Shown here: positions 1 through 11,847 of the stretch, piece by piece
Layout of the letters: every line of letters begins with the position of its first letter
Position numbering within the stretch: the first letter of the stretch is position 1
Assembly (NCBI RefSeq): GCF_949628265.1
Contig: NC_088787.1
Location: forward strand, 10,530,501 to 10,594,500
DNA length: 64,000 bases
Source: Cloeon dipterum
Taxonomy: Eukaryota; Arthropoda; Insecta; Ephemeroptera; Baetidae
Reading direction: 5' to 3'
Program-made: the position numbers and the translations under genes
Notes under the pieces: generated by a model
Told to the model about the DNA's origin: nothing
Seen by the model: only the letters and a program-made list of their open reading frames with translations
Database searches by the model: none

Positions 1-1665
1 CCGAACCGTGCCCAACAGATGAATATTGTATAAGCAATTTTCGTTTCGGCACGGTCGCGGGCACGCCTGCCTAATATGCAACCGGCGCGACGCATATTAT
101 TATTAATTTTATCTGCGTGAGAGCAGAGATGAGCCCCGACGAAAAAGAAAAGCACTCGCTGCGGTGTTTTGTTAGCTAACAATGGGAGGAAGTGGGCGAT
201 TAGGCAAACAGATGTGTCGCATATTTTCACCTCTGTGCGTCTTTCAAGTGGCTAATTAGGCGCTTAAAGACACCAAAGCTCGAGTACAAATTATATAAAA
301 TGAATCAATGTTGATGTAAACAAAGTCAGCTGCTCACGCGAAGCACGCGTGCTGCTGCCAATGAATATTGACTATATGTGTATAGCATATTGGTTTGAGT
401 TGCACACGCTTGGCGGAAATTACACACTCGCGCGGGATCACGAATTCCCTTCTGGTCATGAACGCTTATGAATGGAGTATATTGCTGCCACGCGATGTTT
501 GAATTTAATTTGCATGTGAAATGCTGAAAAAAGGATGTTTTTTAAAACTGCTGGCTACTTCCTTCCGCGTTGAATGAAAATTAGAGCATGATTTAATCGA
601 TTTATTGAGTAGGAAACCTTGAAAACTAATTCCTTTCTAGAGAATTTATAAAAAAATTGAACTGATTGTCAGGTGGCACAGTTAAAATTTTGGCATGAAC
701 CAGTTTCACATGATCAGACATTAAAGTGGATTTTTTGCTAGAAATTGAGTGTTTTGTGGTATTTGACGGAAAAGGGAAATTTCCATTTGTAAAAAAAGTA
801 TCAATTCATAGATGTTTTCATTTTTCTTTTGAAAATACATGAGTTTCATAAGAAAAATTAACAAAAAAATATATTTATTGATTTTTTTCATTTTTAGTAT
901 GCTATTTATTATGTGAAAAAGCTACAAATTAGCACCGATCGCCAGGTAATAATTCTATGACTTTAGTAATTTGAAAAAATTATTTTTTTAATGAAGGGCA
1001 ACCATTTTAATGAAAAGTAATTTTATTTAAATATCATAAGCGTTTATCATTGTGCAATTATTAATTATATAACAGAATGTTTATTTCTTTCGGCCAAAAT
1101 AACGCTTTTATAAATTTTACCATTCAACATGCTTTGTAAAAAATTATGTTTTATTATCATAATTTACTTTTACAAAAAAGGGTCCCATAAATCCATTTAC
1201 AAGATAAGAACGAATAAATTCCTAGATTTGGCAACCATTCCCAAAATATTGCTCAGTTATTCGCCGAAGACAACGGTTGCGGCAGCGACGTAAAGCGAAG
1301 CCTGTAGTTTGGCGGCGGGCCGACAGGTACCGCCTCGCAACGGCTACCCTGAATTCAGGCACGTATATACCTACTCTCACAATTCGCGGAAAATTTACAT
1401 CTCCCAGCCGTTAAATTCACAAAAACCAAATTTTCAGATTCTAAATCACAAAAATTGGAGTAATCAGAATTTAAAATTTCCCTAAGAGTGTCCTAAAAAC
1501 GAATCACATATCCATTCGCCATGCTAATTCCTGAACTGGTTCATCTTTATTTCATGAGAAAAAGCCCGGTTCGCGTTCTCCAATTAATTTAAAGGATCCA
1601 TTCACCCAGAGCAGAATAATTATGTAAAAACCAAATGGCGCAGCAGCAGCAGCAGTAAGACTTAC
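1..1665 (-). other. Intron 1 of the left-edge gene
   Basis: AT-rich sequence downstream (minus strand) of the donor at 1665. I see no exon with matching phase and no recognisable repeat. A somewhat GC-richer patch lies at about 1260-1360. Confidence 0.4.
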
Positions 1666-1769
1666 CTGCGGGGTTTGGGCCGGATGATCTCGTGGTCGGA
1701 GAGGGGGCCCCTGTAGTGGTCGGCATCCCTGAACTCAGGGATGGGCGGGTGCTGACTTGCAGTGGTCAT
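1666..1769 (-). CDS. First coding exon of an unidentified protein (partial gene, continues off the left edge)
   Basis: On the minus strand an ATG at 1769, in a good context (CACC before the ATG), opens a frame of 34 codons that ends in a strong splice donor (CGCAG then GTAAGT) at 1666/1665. The peptide starts MTTASQHPPIPEF and is rich in proline and charged residues; it ends near HEIIRPKPR. It has no signal peptide or membrane segment, so it looks like a cytoplasmic or nuclear N-terminus. The exon ends two bases into codon 35. The next exon must lie in the intron's continuation left of position 1, because I see no in-phase exon in 1-1665. GC content is clearly higher than in the flanks, as in the other real exons here. 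I do not recognise the family. The 5' UTR probably lies at about 1770-1830. Confidence 0.6.
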
Positions 1770-4700
1770 GGTGCAAGTGCAGTGCGCTAGGTCAGTGCCG
1801 ACAGATCGATCGCCGAGCGCTCACTCCCACAACATTTTCTGCAAAACGCAAGGCCAAATTATAAATACACGTTTTTGTGCTGGCAAAATGACTTAATGAC
1901 TAGTTTTTAGCCGCGCGGTGGGCGTACGGATTCGCTTTTTCGAATTTCCTTTTTCAAACAAAGAAAGTGCCAATTTGAGCAATCAGCAGACAATAAAATT
2001 GGCCGTAAATTACGATAATGCCTGGCAATTTGCGCGCCGATTGATTTTGAGATTGAAAAATCGTTGCGGCTTTTTAATAGAACCGCCGCTGAACGTGATA
2101 ATCAAACTGACGAAGGCAAGATAATAAATTTTAAACACTATTTTAAATCTTTCCGTCATTGACGACTGCTTATATTCCCCGTAAAAACGAGGCAGATTAA
2201 AATCAGAGGCATGTTGCCTCTGGAGATGATTTGTAGTTTATTTCCAAATCCTGTACAAACACGCAAAAAATATCGGTGATGGATAGTTGATACGATCACA
2301 AACAAGTTCGGAAAGATCGCGATTGTGCGGCGTCCTAAATTTGATCCCGGATCAAAAAGTAATCAATTTTTTTGCATCTGCCGCGAGAGCGGGAAATCTC
2401 AAGAAGCAATTGAAGCTATAAACGTATAAAATGCTAAACAGCCGTCGCTTGAAAAAAAATACATATATATATATACACGCGGGATGTTCCACAGACCCCG
2501 AGAAGAATTTTTGAAATGTTGCAAGTCATATAAGTTACACGCCAACCGACTACACACAATAAATATTTCTCTGTATTGAGAAGAAGGAGAACGATCCTTC
2601 GTCTTTTTTTTGTATAAGGAGAATACATATAATGTACAACTAGAACACGACTCGGAGCCTTATTTCCTCTTATGGGCGCTTGACATTGCGTGAAGCTCGC
2701 GAGAATTATTATGCCAACTTAATAATACCGAGCAGGCAGGGCTCTCGCTGTTGTTTTAGGAGTTGCTGCTTGGAAAGGCCTCTGGTCATTTCGGTGAAGA
2801 CCACTCCACGCATGCAAGCTTTTATAGGAAAAATGCTGATAGATAACTCATCGGTCGCATTCCTGCTGTGTTGTCGTAATATTTGGGCGATCCAAGTCAC
2901 GATTATATCATAATGTGTGCCTTGATCCAGAACGATTTTTCAGATTTTTATTTGAATAAAATTATGTACGCTAGTAGGACATTCATGAAGCTTTGTGCAA
3001 AAATTAACAGTTAATCAATAATTTTTCTTCGGACGTAAACCACAAGTAGAAAACAAAAGCCAGTGACTGGGTTTACACGATTTCATATTTGTGGAAGAAT
3101 AATAATATATACAAATTTCTTCAATTGGCTTGAAATTCAGAACTGTCCTCGTTAGGATCGTGATGGTTCTTGGCTAAAATATTGTTCGTAATGAAAATTA
3201 TTGCATTTAAAATGATAGTCTAGCACGCGAGGATATCTCACTTAAGTTCTTTGGAGCACATGCCTCGTGAATAGGTCAATTCAATTCAAAATATAGGTTA
3301 GCATCCTTTTCACGAATCTTTAAAAAATATTATTGCAATTTTACATTATAATCTCATTTCATATATTAGCAATTAATTCGTTTTCTGACAAAATTTAAGA
3401 AAATTTATTTAGGAATGTCGACAATTTAAGGTCAAGTACATTTTTTCATCTCCTTCTCAATCTTTTTTGTTCTTTAAGGAGCTTGTAAAATTTGGGACTC
3501 TTAGCACACCACACTCTCTAGTTACTCAATGATTTTTATTCTTTTATGGATTCTTGAGGGAAAATTACATTGCTTAAAGGTGAAAGAAACACAATTAGCC
3601 CATACTTTAAGGCAACCTTGATGAAGTAACAAATTATATATGCTCGTTTTGGCTTCTCCCTTAGTGGAGGCGAATTTGCCTTGTTTAAAAAACACTTCGA
3701 CTGTTTTCAATTTCACGGCAATGAGCCGACATAAACGAGTACCTGTGCAAAAAAACTATGACTGATTGGTGCAAGTCAGCGCAGTGAAGAAAATTTTATA
3801 CTGAGCATTTTTTGTATGACATATCAATTGTATATTTCGACGTATTCCAAAATCGCACCTGTACATATTTCAGATTAAGGGAATAAAAATTATTTTGAAT
3901 TGAATTTGAATTGGTGGCAGTTAGCAACCTTCAACTAGAGACACAAAATTCGTACTTTCCCCTCTAGAATTTTTTTGTGGTATTGGGAGCAGTTTTTCAC
4001 TCTTTAAAAACAGCTCAAATAAGAAAAATGATATCGTTTATTTATTATTGTTGTAGAAGGGTTAACACATGAAGATGAAAGTTGCGGGTTTGTCAAGATA
4101 TTTTGTAACACATTTCTCTATTCGTTTGCACTCACAACAGAGATGAGTGCAGACTGACGACCATGAATTGATTCAGAATTCTCTATATGCAGCTAATAAT
4201 GAATTTTGTTTTTAAGATAAAGTTTTGCTGATTCAAAGCCTGCTGTACAGTATGAGCGTGTGATAATATTTTAATTTTTTTTTTGCTGTTCCATTCCGTG
4301 AATAATTGTAAATTTCAATAGTAATTTGACTTGCCCCTTTCCATGAATTGCTGCGTTACATCAGAACCGCTGCAACTCCCATTAATCATTATAATAATGT
4401 TGCAAAGGAGGCGAGGCAGTATATAATAGTGACAGTAGTGAGTTTTTCCAACAATATTTCACAAAAACTGATAAATCCATTAAGATCTTGCCACATCTAA
4501 AGTAGCTACTTCTAAGAACGGTACACCAGCTGAGGTTGTCACATTTATGAAATCGCATCCATAAAAAGCTCCACATTCTCAACAATGGAGCAGGCTCGGA
4601 AAGTCACGCCTGCTGCTGACGCTGGTGCTCCAGAAAAGATATTATTCATCTGCGGCTCGAATCTGACAGAGCACGCATACATATCTCGCAGCTGATTATT

Positions 4701-4909
4701 GCCATAGAAGAAGAAGAAGAAGCAGCGGCATGAAATATATGGCGTGCAAGAAGGCTGGGACCAAATGACTCCTCTCGCTGCTGGCTGGCTGTCAGAGTCC
4801 CCCTGGTGATTTGAATACCTGCAAAATTGGACACCGGGGAACAACAACCTGCTAATGTGCACAATGCCGAGGCCGCGGCCGCGCGGCGACGAGAGAGGAG
4901 AGAAGGAAG

Positions 4910-4941
<32 letters not shown>

Positions 4942-7390
4942 AAGAGAGGCGGCGAATCCGGCGAGCAGCAAAATGCTGCGGGAACCTGGCTGACTGACTG
5001 AGAACCGCAATCACGCTCCGGGCCAAACAATGTTAAATAAATGAGAGAGCTAGCAAGCTAGCTGACCGGCTACGGCTAGCTGCTGGGCTGCTGGCCTCGT
5101 GCCTTCCGATAAATAAAATTCCGCGCGCCACAGAGAGAAGGAAGCAGATGAGATGCCCTCCAAAGTGAGTGCGCTCCTTTACTCGCCGCTGCTTCACATT
5201 TTACCAACAGCCAAATTTTTACTGGAGCTTTAAAATAAACTCAAGGTTTAGTGAAATTTCAATAATTTTTCTTTTTTTAATTAAGGAGCTAAAAGCGCAA
5301 ACCTTTTTAACAAAATCAAATTTATTTACTGCTGAAAATAGAATTTATGATTAAAATGAAAATCTCAGCTAGAAGCATAAAAATGGACCTGATATCAGCA
5401 TTAGTACCAAAAATTCGGTTGACCATGGACCTTTTGCCAATTTAGATGGTTTTTTATTTTCTTTTGCTTAAAATTGCATGGTTTTTGCTCATTTGACTGT
5501 TCAACATTAACCAATGAAAGTCCACTAAAAATACTGTCAACTTTCCGATGGCCAATTTCTATAACTTTAAAGGTGAGATTTAGGGGTGTGTTGCTTTTAA
5601 ACGAAAATTTCTCTTTCTAAGGCTGTTATAATATATCGACAATGGAATAAAAGACACCACGTCAGGGTACGTAATCCGAAGGTCGGAGTACCTGGCACGC
5701 ACCCGTGCACTTCCAACTCCACACTTCCACACACATTTCCGACCTTTCCGTCAGTGATGTGCAAACGAAAAATCCCCTTTTAATGGTGTTTGCGCTGGAC
5801 GAGACCCTTTATTAAAACGCTTTTATTGGAAAATACACTCACAAAAATTGTACCCTTGTAGTAAAACCATGATTTCGGAGATAAAAGTTGTAATCTGTCA
5901 CGCAGCTTTGACATTTTTAAAAGAAAAACAAGTCTTTTTAGCAGATTAACTCCGGATTAATGTCTGCTGCCCAGGCGATGGTCCATCATCATTAAATAAA
6001 AATCGTTTTTTTGCAATATCAGTTTTTAATAGTGACCTGTCCGAGCCAGTTGAAACTAGAAACTGATATTACATTTTTAAATCCTTTTTGATGGTTTGTT
6101 TTCGACAAAAAAGAAAAACTAAATTGTTCAGAATATTTTTTCTCGAGGCTCTGCAAAGGTCGTTAACTGACTGCAGGATAAATGTCTGCTCTAAAAATTC
6201 ACATTTATTGGTCAGAATTAAAATTAAAACTAAAAAAATCAAATAGGATGAGAAAAACAAAACGGTATTTTAACGTAAAATTTAATTCACTTTTTTTCTT
6301 TCAATACCAAAACAAAAAAGGAGTCGATCGTTTTAATATCCCGAACCTTAACTCTACCAAATCCGTTTGAGGATAAATTAAATATTCACGTTTCCCACCA
6401 AATTCCGTTAAAATCCGATAAAATCGAAAGAAACTGTGACCATTAATCACCCGAATCAGCCATTCATCAAGTAAAGCGCAAGGAAGATCTCTTCATAAAA
6501 AAAACCTTTAACCCTTTCAAAAAGGCATTCCACCGGATTTTGTCTCGTCTTGTTCACATTCTGAATTATGGCCTCGCGTTGGAAGCGAGAGAACAAGGAT
6601 TAAAGCGCAGTGTGCTGCCGACTAATCATTCTGCTTTTTGTGCAGGCGGTGATGAAAAATGAATTCCACGCCGTCGTTTACAACACGCATTTACACACGT
6701 ATTGGCTCCGCATCCCGCATCCGAGCGGCCACACTTCTTCTTATTTCTTCGTACGCGTATGTGTGTTTTATGTGATATGACATTGACTTCAGGGCATATT
6801 TTCCCAATGCGGTGGCGGTCGAGGCACCGAGAGGAATGCGTTTATTGTGCGCCTTATTTACTACAACAAAGGGTCGGGTCGGTGTGTTATTTACTTTACA
6901 CGTAATATGCATATTAAAAGTCGTTGGACGTTTAAGTAATGCATCACGACCAGAAATGTATAAAGCCCTTTAGAATCGCATAAAAAGCAGCAGAGATGCA
7001 GACGCTCGCGACTGCGGACACGATTGCGCGCACTGCAGCCACAGGTCAGACGTGGAAAATTGATCGGCTTTTTGCTGCTGTTCGCCACTGGATATGTGTT
7101 GGATATGTGCATCACGTGGATCTTTTTTGCTCAAGATAATAATGTGAAATCATTTGTAAAAGACCTTAACAAGGGCTGAGAATTTTAGACGACTGCCTAT
7201 TTTTCATTTTCTTAGTTTGCAATCGTCTTGGGACGGTCAATTGAGTTCAAATCGTGCATTTTAAGCCATTTAGAACCATTCTAAGCCTTCTATAATTGCA
7301 AATATCGGCTAAGAGCGTGCTAAAATCGTCTGAACAGGCTAAAAAGTCCAAGGAAAAGTGAATAAATATTTTTCGCCTTTGGAGATTTTC
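1770..7390. other. Gene-poor region, no supported gene
   Basis: Mostly AT-rich, with short open frames that lack splice context or domain signals. GC-richer patches at about 4560-5060 and 5650-5760 could be regulatory. The 4560-5060 patch carries (GAA)n at about 4708-4722 and a long GA tract; the long reading frames there are composition artefacts of the GA tract. Confidence 0.4.
4911..4936. repeat. (AG)13 microsatellite
   Basis: Uninterrupted AG dinucleotide run, followed by a purine-rich AAAG stretch. It generates false reading frames of alternating Arg/Glu or Ser/Leu on either strand. Confidence 0.95.
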
Positions 7391-7399
7391 CTCTCACGA

Positions 7400-7812
7400 T
7401 TTAAAGACCGTCTTTGACGAAGTTTCTGAGCACACCGATCGATTCTTGATGGTCGAATTAGGTAAAGTGGATATTAATTCCGACCAAAAAGTGCAGCGCG
7501 ACGTGCGTAGCACAAGTAGAACTTTTTTCCCGCCAAAACAATTTGAACGCGAGAACTGCGCATGCGTCAGAGCTGGTTTAAGCACTTGCAGAGAGACCGC
7601 CTGCCGCCTGTACGAATGACTTCTTTGTCAGATCCAGCCAGCTCTGACGCATGCGCAGTTCTCGCATATACGTTCATATTGTTTTGGCGGGAAAAAAAGT
7701 TCGCACGTTGCGCTGCACTGTTTGGTCAGAAAAAATATCCATCTTACCTAATTCGACCCTCAAGAATCGATTGGTGTGCTCAGAAACTCCGTTAAAGACG
7801 GTCTTTAATTAT
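7400..7812. mobile_element. Foldback (long inverted repeat) element, singleton in this window
   Basis: Two arms of about 170 bp face each other around a spacer of roughly 70 bp. The left arm begins with GATTTAAAGACCGTCTTTG near 7400 and runs to the CGCATGCGTCAGAGCTGG motif near 7575. The right arm starts with CCAGCTCTGACGCATGCG near 7640 and ends with AAAGACGGTCTTTAATT near 7810. The arms share further matching blocks (CCCGCCAAAAC against GTTTTGGCGGG; GAATCGAT against ATCGATTC). The open frames at 7394-7585 and 7562-7795 fall inside it and are not genes. The structure fits a MITE/foldback transposon; the arms have diverged, so it is not very recent. Confidence 0.8.
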
Positions 7813-9593
7813 TTCAGTGAACACAATTAGTTCAGATTTTTCTGCAGCTAATATTTCATTTTGCAGGCGGGGCCGAAATTGTATTTCCACACAGTAGAAA
7901 ATATCCCTATTATTTTACCTTTTAATTTATATTTAATTAGAGGATGCACGTTTCATAGCATAATTATTTTGTAATTTCTTCTCATTGGCGAATGCAACAG
8001 AACGGTCAAGAGAATTAATAAATTTCCACTCCGCGCTGACGTGATGCACGAAAAATAAAAATTGTATACACTGAAGAGGTGATGCTGCGCTTTGCGACCC
8101 TGTCCTCTCCGTCATCAAGCAGCGAAAAAAAGGAAAATAATAATAATAATGAGCTTGGAAAGCGAGAAGACGTACGCACCTTTCGTTTAAAGGCTCTATC
8201 TAATAAAGTGCTGCGCACCTTTTATTATATTACGATATCTGACCTATTCTTGCACTCGCGGTCTTGAACTCTCCTCACACATCTCCAAGCTTCTGCATTC
8301 CACACCGGCCGAAAATTTCATCCTCGTGCCGCGTGTAATTCGCGCGATTGCATTTTCTAGCTAATTAAGGCTTGTGTCGGTTATTTATTGCTGCGAGACG
8401 ACAACAAAGGACCGATTAATCACTGCAAGCGCATTTCCCGCGAGAGGTGTACGCGCTACTTTTATCGCCTGAATACATTTCTATCTATCGTCCGCGCTGG
8501 CTTTGCAGTGGATTAAAGTAGAGAATAACCAGTCTTTGCACGTGAACTTTGGCAGGACTTCGTGACAAACTGGTTTGAAGCCGGGATATTTTTTTAAAAC
8601 ATTTTTTTGAGATTTCAAATCAATTCAAGTTTCAGATCAATGCTTGTATTTAAAACTATTATTGATGGATTATTTAAAAGGACATGTTTGATTTTTGTAT
8701 AATTTGCTGGTTGATCTATTGAGAGGTCTAGCTTTCATTTTTCACATTATTTGATTCCCAATCCGAATTAAAAAAATTTAGCTGCTCTAGATAAAAGTTT
8801 ACTTATTTATTTTGACTTAAAATATTTTGCTCGCGTTTCCAATTTATGGCCATATAAAGTTTCCTGCTTCGTCTGCTCAGTTGTTTTCCATGAAGATGTG
8901 TCTTTTTAGAAAGTGCTGGTTTAAACCACAAACCACAGTAAAACGCCGGGATTTTCTAGAACATTGGTTTTTTTAAATTTTTATTTGCAAATCGAAAGCA
9001 AGAAGGTCAAGTGCTATTTAAGAAAAATAAATGTATACGTTGGACCACTATATAGAACCCAAGTAAAAAAATATGTCAATAAAATTACTTGTTAATACAT
9101 CGGGCTATTTTAAATTTTATTGAGAATAAATTGGTTAGTCACGATTTTTTAAATTTTGCATTTTATTAATTTGTCCTTGTTTCTGGCGAACAGAGGATTA
9201 TAAAAACAGAATAATACTACAACCGTTTGGACCATTCAGGTACGTTCTCTAAATTGCTGACCTAATAATATTTTAAAGTGGTGCTTTGCGTTTAGTTTAT
9301 AGATACTGCTCTAGCAAAATTTTAAATTTTCATCAAATAATAAATTTTCTAGATTTTGCAATTTTTTAAAAGTTTAGGTATTTCCAGAAGAAATTACAAT
9401 TCCGCATGATTGGATTTACGACTGCAAGATTTTAGAGTGTGCATGATGTCTATTCATAGCGTTTAGCATTTTGCTAGTTTGGGCTCACTTCGGCTTTGTT
9501 ATCCTGGACAGGGTCTTGCTAGCTAACTTGTATGCCTATAGCGTGTCACCATTGCAACGTTGACATGCCTGAAGCGTGTCGCTTTAGCCAAAG
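7813..9593. other. Gene-poor AT-rich region
   Basis: No supported gene, RNA gene or repeat family was seen. Short frames around 7933-8267 lack splice sites or homology signals. Confidence 0.35.
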
Positions 9594-9626
9594 TCATTAT
9601 GACATGGATGATCCATGTCATAATGA
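9594..9626. repeat. Perfect palindrome, two 16-bp arms around one base
   Basis: The sequence TCATTATGACATGGAT is followed by a single G and then its exact reverse complement. This is longer than expected by chance in 64 kb. It could be a cruciform, a dimeric binding site or the footprint of an element. Confidence 0.9.
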
Positions 9627-9778
9627 GATTCCGTATTTACAGTGTAAAGTATCGCCATTTTCTCAGATGATTTTGACATTGATTGTCATTCATTAATGTA
9701 TTGAGGGTAAACAAACATATAAACTGTCTCGTTGGCTTCTTAAATCATCAGTTCAGAATTTCAGTCTTCATCAAGCGC

Positions 9779-9802
9779 TTTATTTATTTATTTATTTATT
9801 TT
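9779..9802. repeat. (TTTA)n microsatellite
   Basis: About six copies of TTTA in a row. Confidence 0.9.
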
Positions 9803-10012
9803 GCACGAACAAAAATCAGGGCACAAATGAATTTCACGCATTAGTCATCCATCATGCACGTCGTCGTCGGCGGCACAACATAAACATTGAGGCGGGGAGT
9901 TACGGCCGCGGCGCGCAGAGGAGGGTAAGCACCGAAACACATTCATAAATTCGAGGCGCAGCGAATATTCGCAATTTACATGGTGCTGAAGTTGCGCGTA
10001 TTGAATCGCCGA

Positions 10013-10030
10013 CCGGCCGGCCGGCCGGCC
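10013..10030. repeat. (CCGG)n short tandem repeat
   Basis: Self-complementary CCGG repeated about four and a half times, inside a GC-rich patch (about 9840-10240) that stands out from the surrounding AT-rich DNA. Confidence 0.9.
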
Positions 10031-10190
10031 AGCCAGCATTGACTCCGCGAGTAAAGAGAGAAAGAGAGAGAGAGAGAGGCGCGGCGTATGAATTACAGCA
10101 CAGGGGAGCGTGACACTCGTTGAGTTCGTGCACATGGTGGTCTGTCGGTGACCAAACCGGTTGCAGCAGCACCGACACAACCACGAAGAG

Positions 10191-10193
<3 letters not shown>

Positions 10194-10237
<44 letters not shown>
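10194..10237. repeat. (GA)22 microsatellite
   Basis: About 44 bp of uninterrupted GA; a shorter GA-rich run sits at about 10055-10078. The overlapping 130-160 codon frames are low-complexity artefacts. Confidence 0.95.
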
Positions 10238-10239
<2 letters not shown>

Positions 10240-10794
10240 AGTGTGCTCGATTCAATTCTTGCGATTGTTTTGGCCTGCTCTTCGCGAAATTTTGTTTTCT
10301 GTGTTGATAGACCAGCAGCTCTTTTTCCTTGGTCAATGCAAATTAGAAAAAATATTATGCTATTTTGACAATATTTACCAACAGCCAAAAGAATCTTATT
10401 ATTTCAAAATTTTAATTATACTTTTTGGTTTTTCACCATCTGTTTATTTTAAAATCGTTTCAGAGAGAACTATTTATACTATTGTACTCCATCGAATAAA
10501 TAGCAAGATCATATTAAATGTAATAATTTTTTACGGAAACGATTGAGGGGCAGGGGTTGGTCACAGGGCTCAGCCCCCTACCATTACTCCAAGCAGTCAT
10601 AATGTTTTTTAAATCTTTATAGTCTAATCCTCCTCTAATCTTCGTTAAAATCACCTTATTAAAATTTTCTCAATTTTTAGGTTGCAAACAACGTTTTTCC
10701 CTCGATTTTAAAAAAATCATATACTACCATTTTGTACTGTTGTTGCCTCGTGTATCGGCAATATTATAGCTGTATTGAATTTGTATATAATATA

Positions 10795-11847
10795 GAGTGT
10801 ATTTCAAGAACAAGACCGAAAAATAATACCGGATTTCCGGTATTGTTCTTGTTTTGCCGGATTTTTTTCTAAATTCAATACCAGAACAATACCAAACAAT
10901 ACTGGAAAATGCAATACAAGAATATTGTTTTTTCCTGAATTCTTTATGGTGGTAGATAAATTTTCATAGAAAAATTCTTCTAATTTTTAAAAATCACTAT
11001 TTTTGGTCGTGTAAATTTTTTATTTTCAATAAAAATTGCAGAAACATCCGCAAAAACGTTTATGCAATGTAGTTGGTTTTTTCCGAAAAAATGCGTGTTT
11101 TTGCGAACCCTGCACTGGTTATACCAAGAGACCGAAAATTTTATCTCTCATCGCAATATTCCAAAATTTCTGACTATTTTGGCACGAAATATATATGACT
11201 CTTTTGGGGTAAAATTCGGAAAATGCGGACAAAAACAAAACTAGGTGTTTTCCAGCTGTTAATTTTTGCGTAAAAAACCAGTGTTGCTGTTGCATTTTTG
11301 CGTATTGCAAATTTGGCGAACCCCGATTGCTTTCTTTCCTCCTCGAGTTGACAAAGTAAGAATCTTTAGGCTTTTAATGCTGCACTTTGCCATTGCTGCC
11401 GATAAAACTGTCCCTCGTCCCGCTGAAGATTGTCCCGTGTCCCGTCCCATACCTGTCTTGAAATAAAAAATTCAACCCGCGTCCCTCAGGGACGGGACGG
11501 GAATCCTGTAATCCCTGTCCCTGGTCCCCTCTCTAGTTTCAATTTTAAAATATATTTAATCAAGCAAAATGACAATTTTATTAAAATGCCAAAGTAAGAT
11601 TTGATAATATAAAACTTAAAAAAGATGTCTTCCAGAAAAAATCCCAAAAACAATAATTTTTTCCAAAAAAAACAATACCGAAACAAGATTTTTTTGTCAG
11701 AAAAGCAATACCAAAACAAGAAGGATTGAAAAACAATACAAGACAAGAAAATTTTAAAAATTCCATTTAGAAACAATACCAGAACAATACCAGTTTTGTC
11801 AAGAAAAGTTCCAGACAATACAAAAATTTGGTCTTGAAATACACTCT
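10795..11847. mobile_element. 1.05-kb inverted-terminal-repeat DNA element, composite
   Basis: The left end reads AGAGTGTATTTCAAG and the right end, CTTGAAATACACTCT, is its reverse complement. Both ends are flanked by AATAT, a possible 5-bp target duplication. Subterminal blocks rich in AACAATACCAGAACAATACC-like strings occur near both ends. The middle (about 11000-11330) resembles the Family C repeat also seen near 34141 and 48481. The segment about 11400-11530 is rich in GTCCC/GGGAC strings. No transposase frame is seen, so it is non-autonomous. Confidence 0.75.

Noticed and set aside
4545..5030. 161- and 126-codon minus-strand frames
   Set aside because: They run across a GA tract with Ser/Leu repeats and carry no domain.
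9845..10546. Several 130-163 codon frames on both strands
   Set aside because: They are created by the GA microsatellites, which stay open in every frame.
11486..11818. 110-codon minus-strand frame rich in Phe, Leu and Lys
   Set aside because: It lies in the repetitive right end of the 10795-11847 element.
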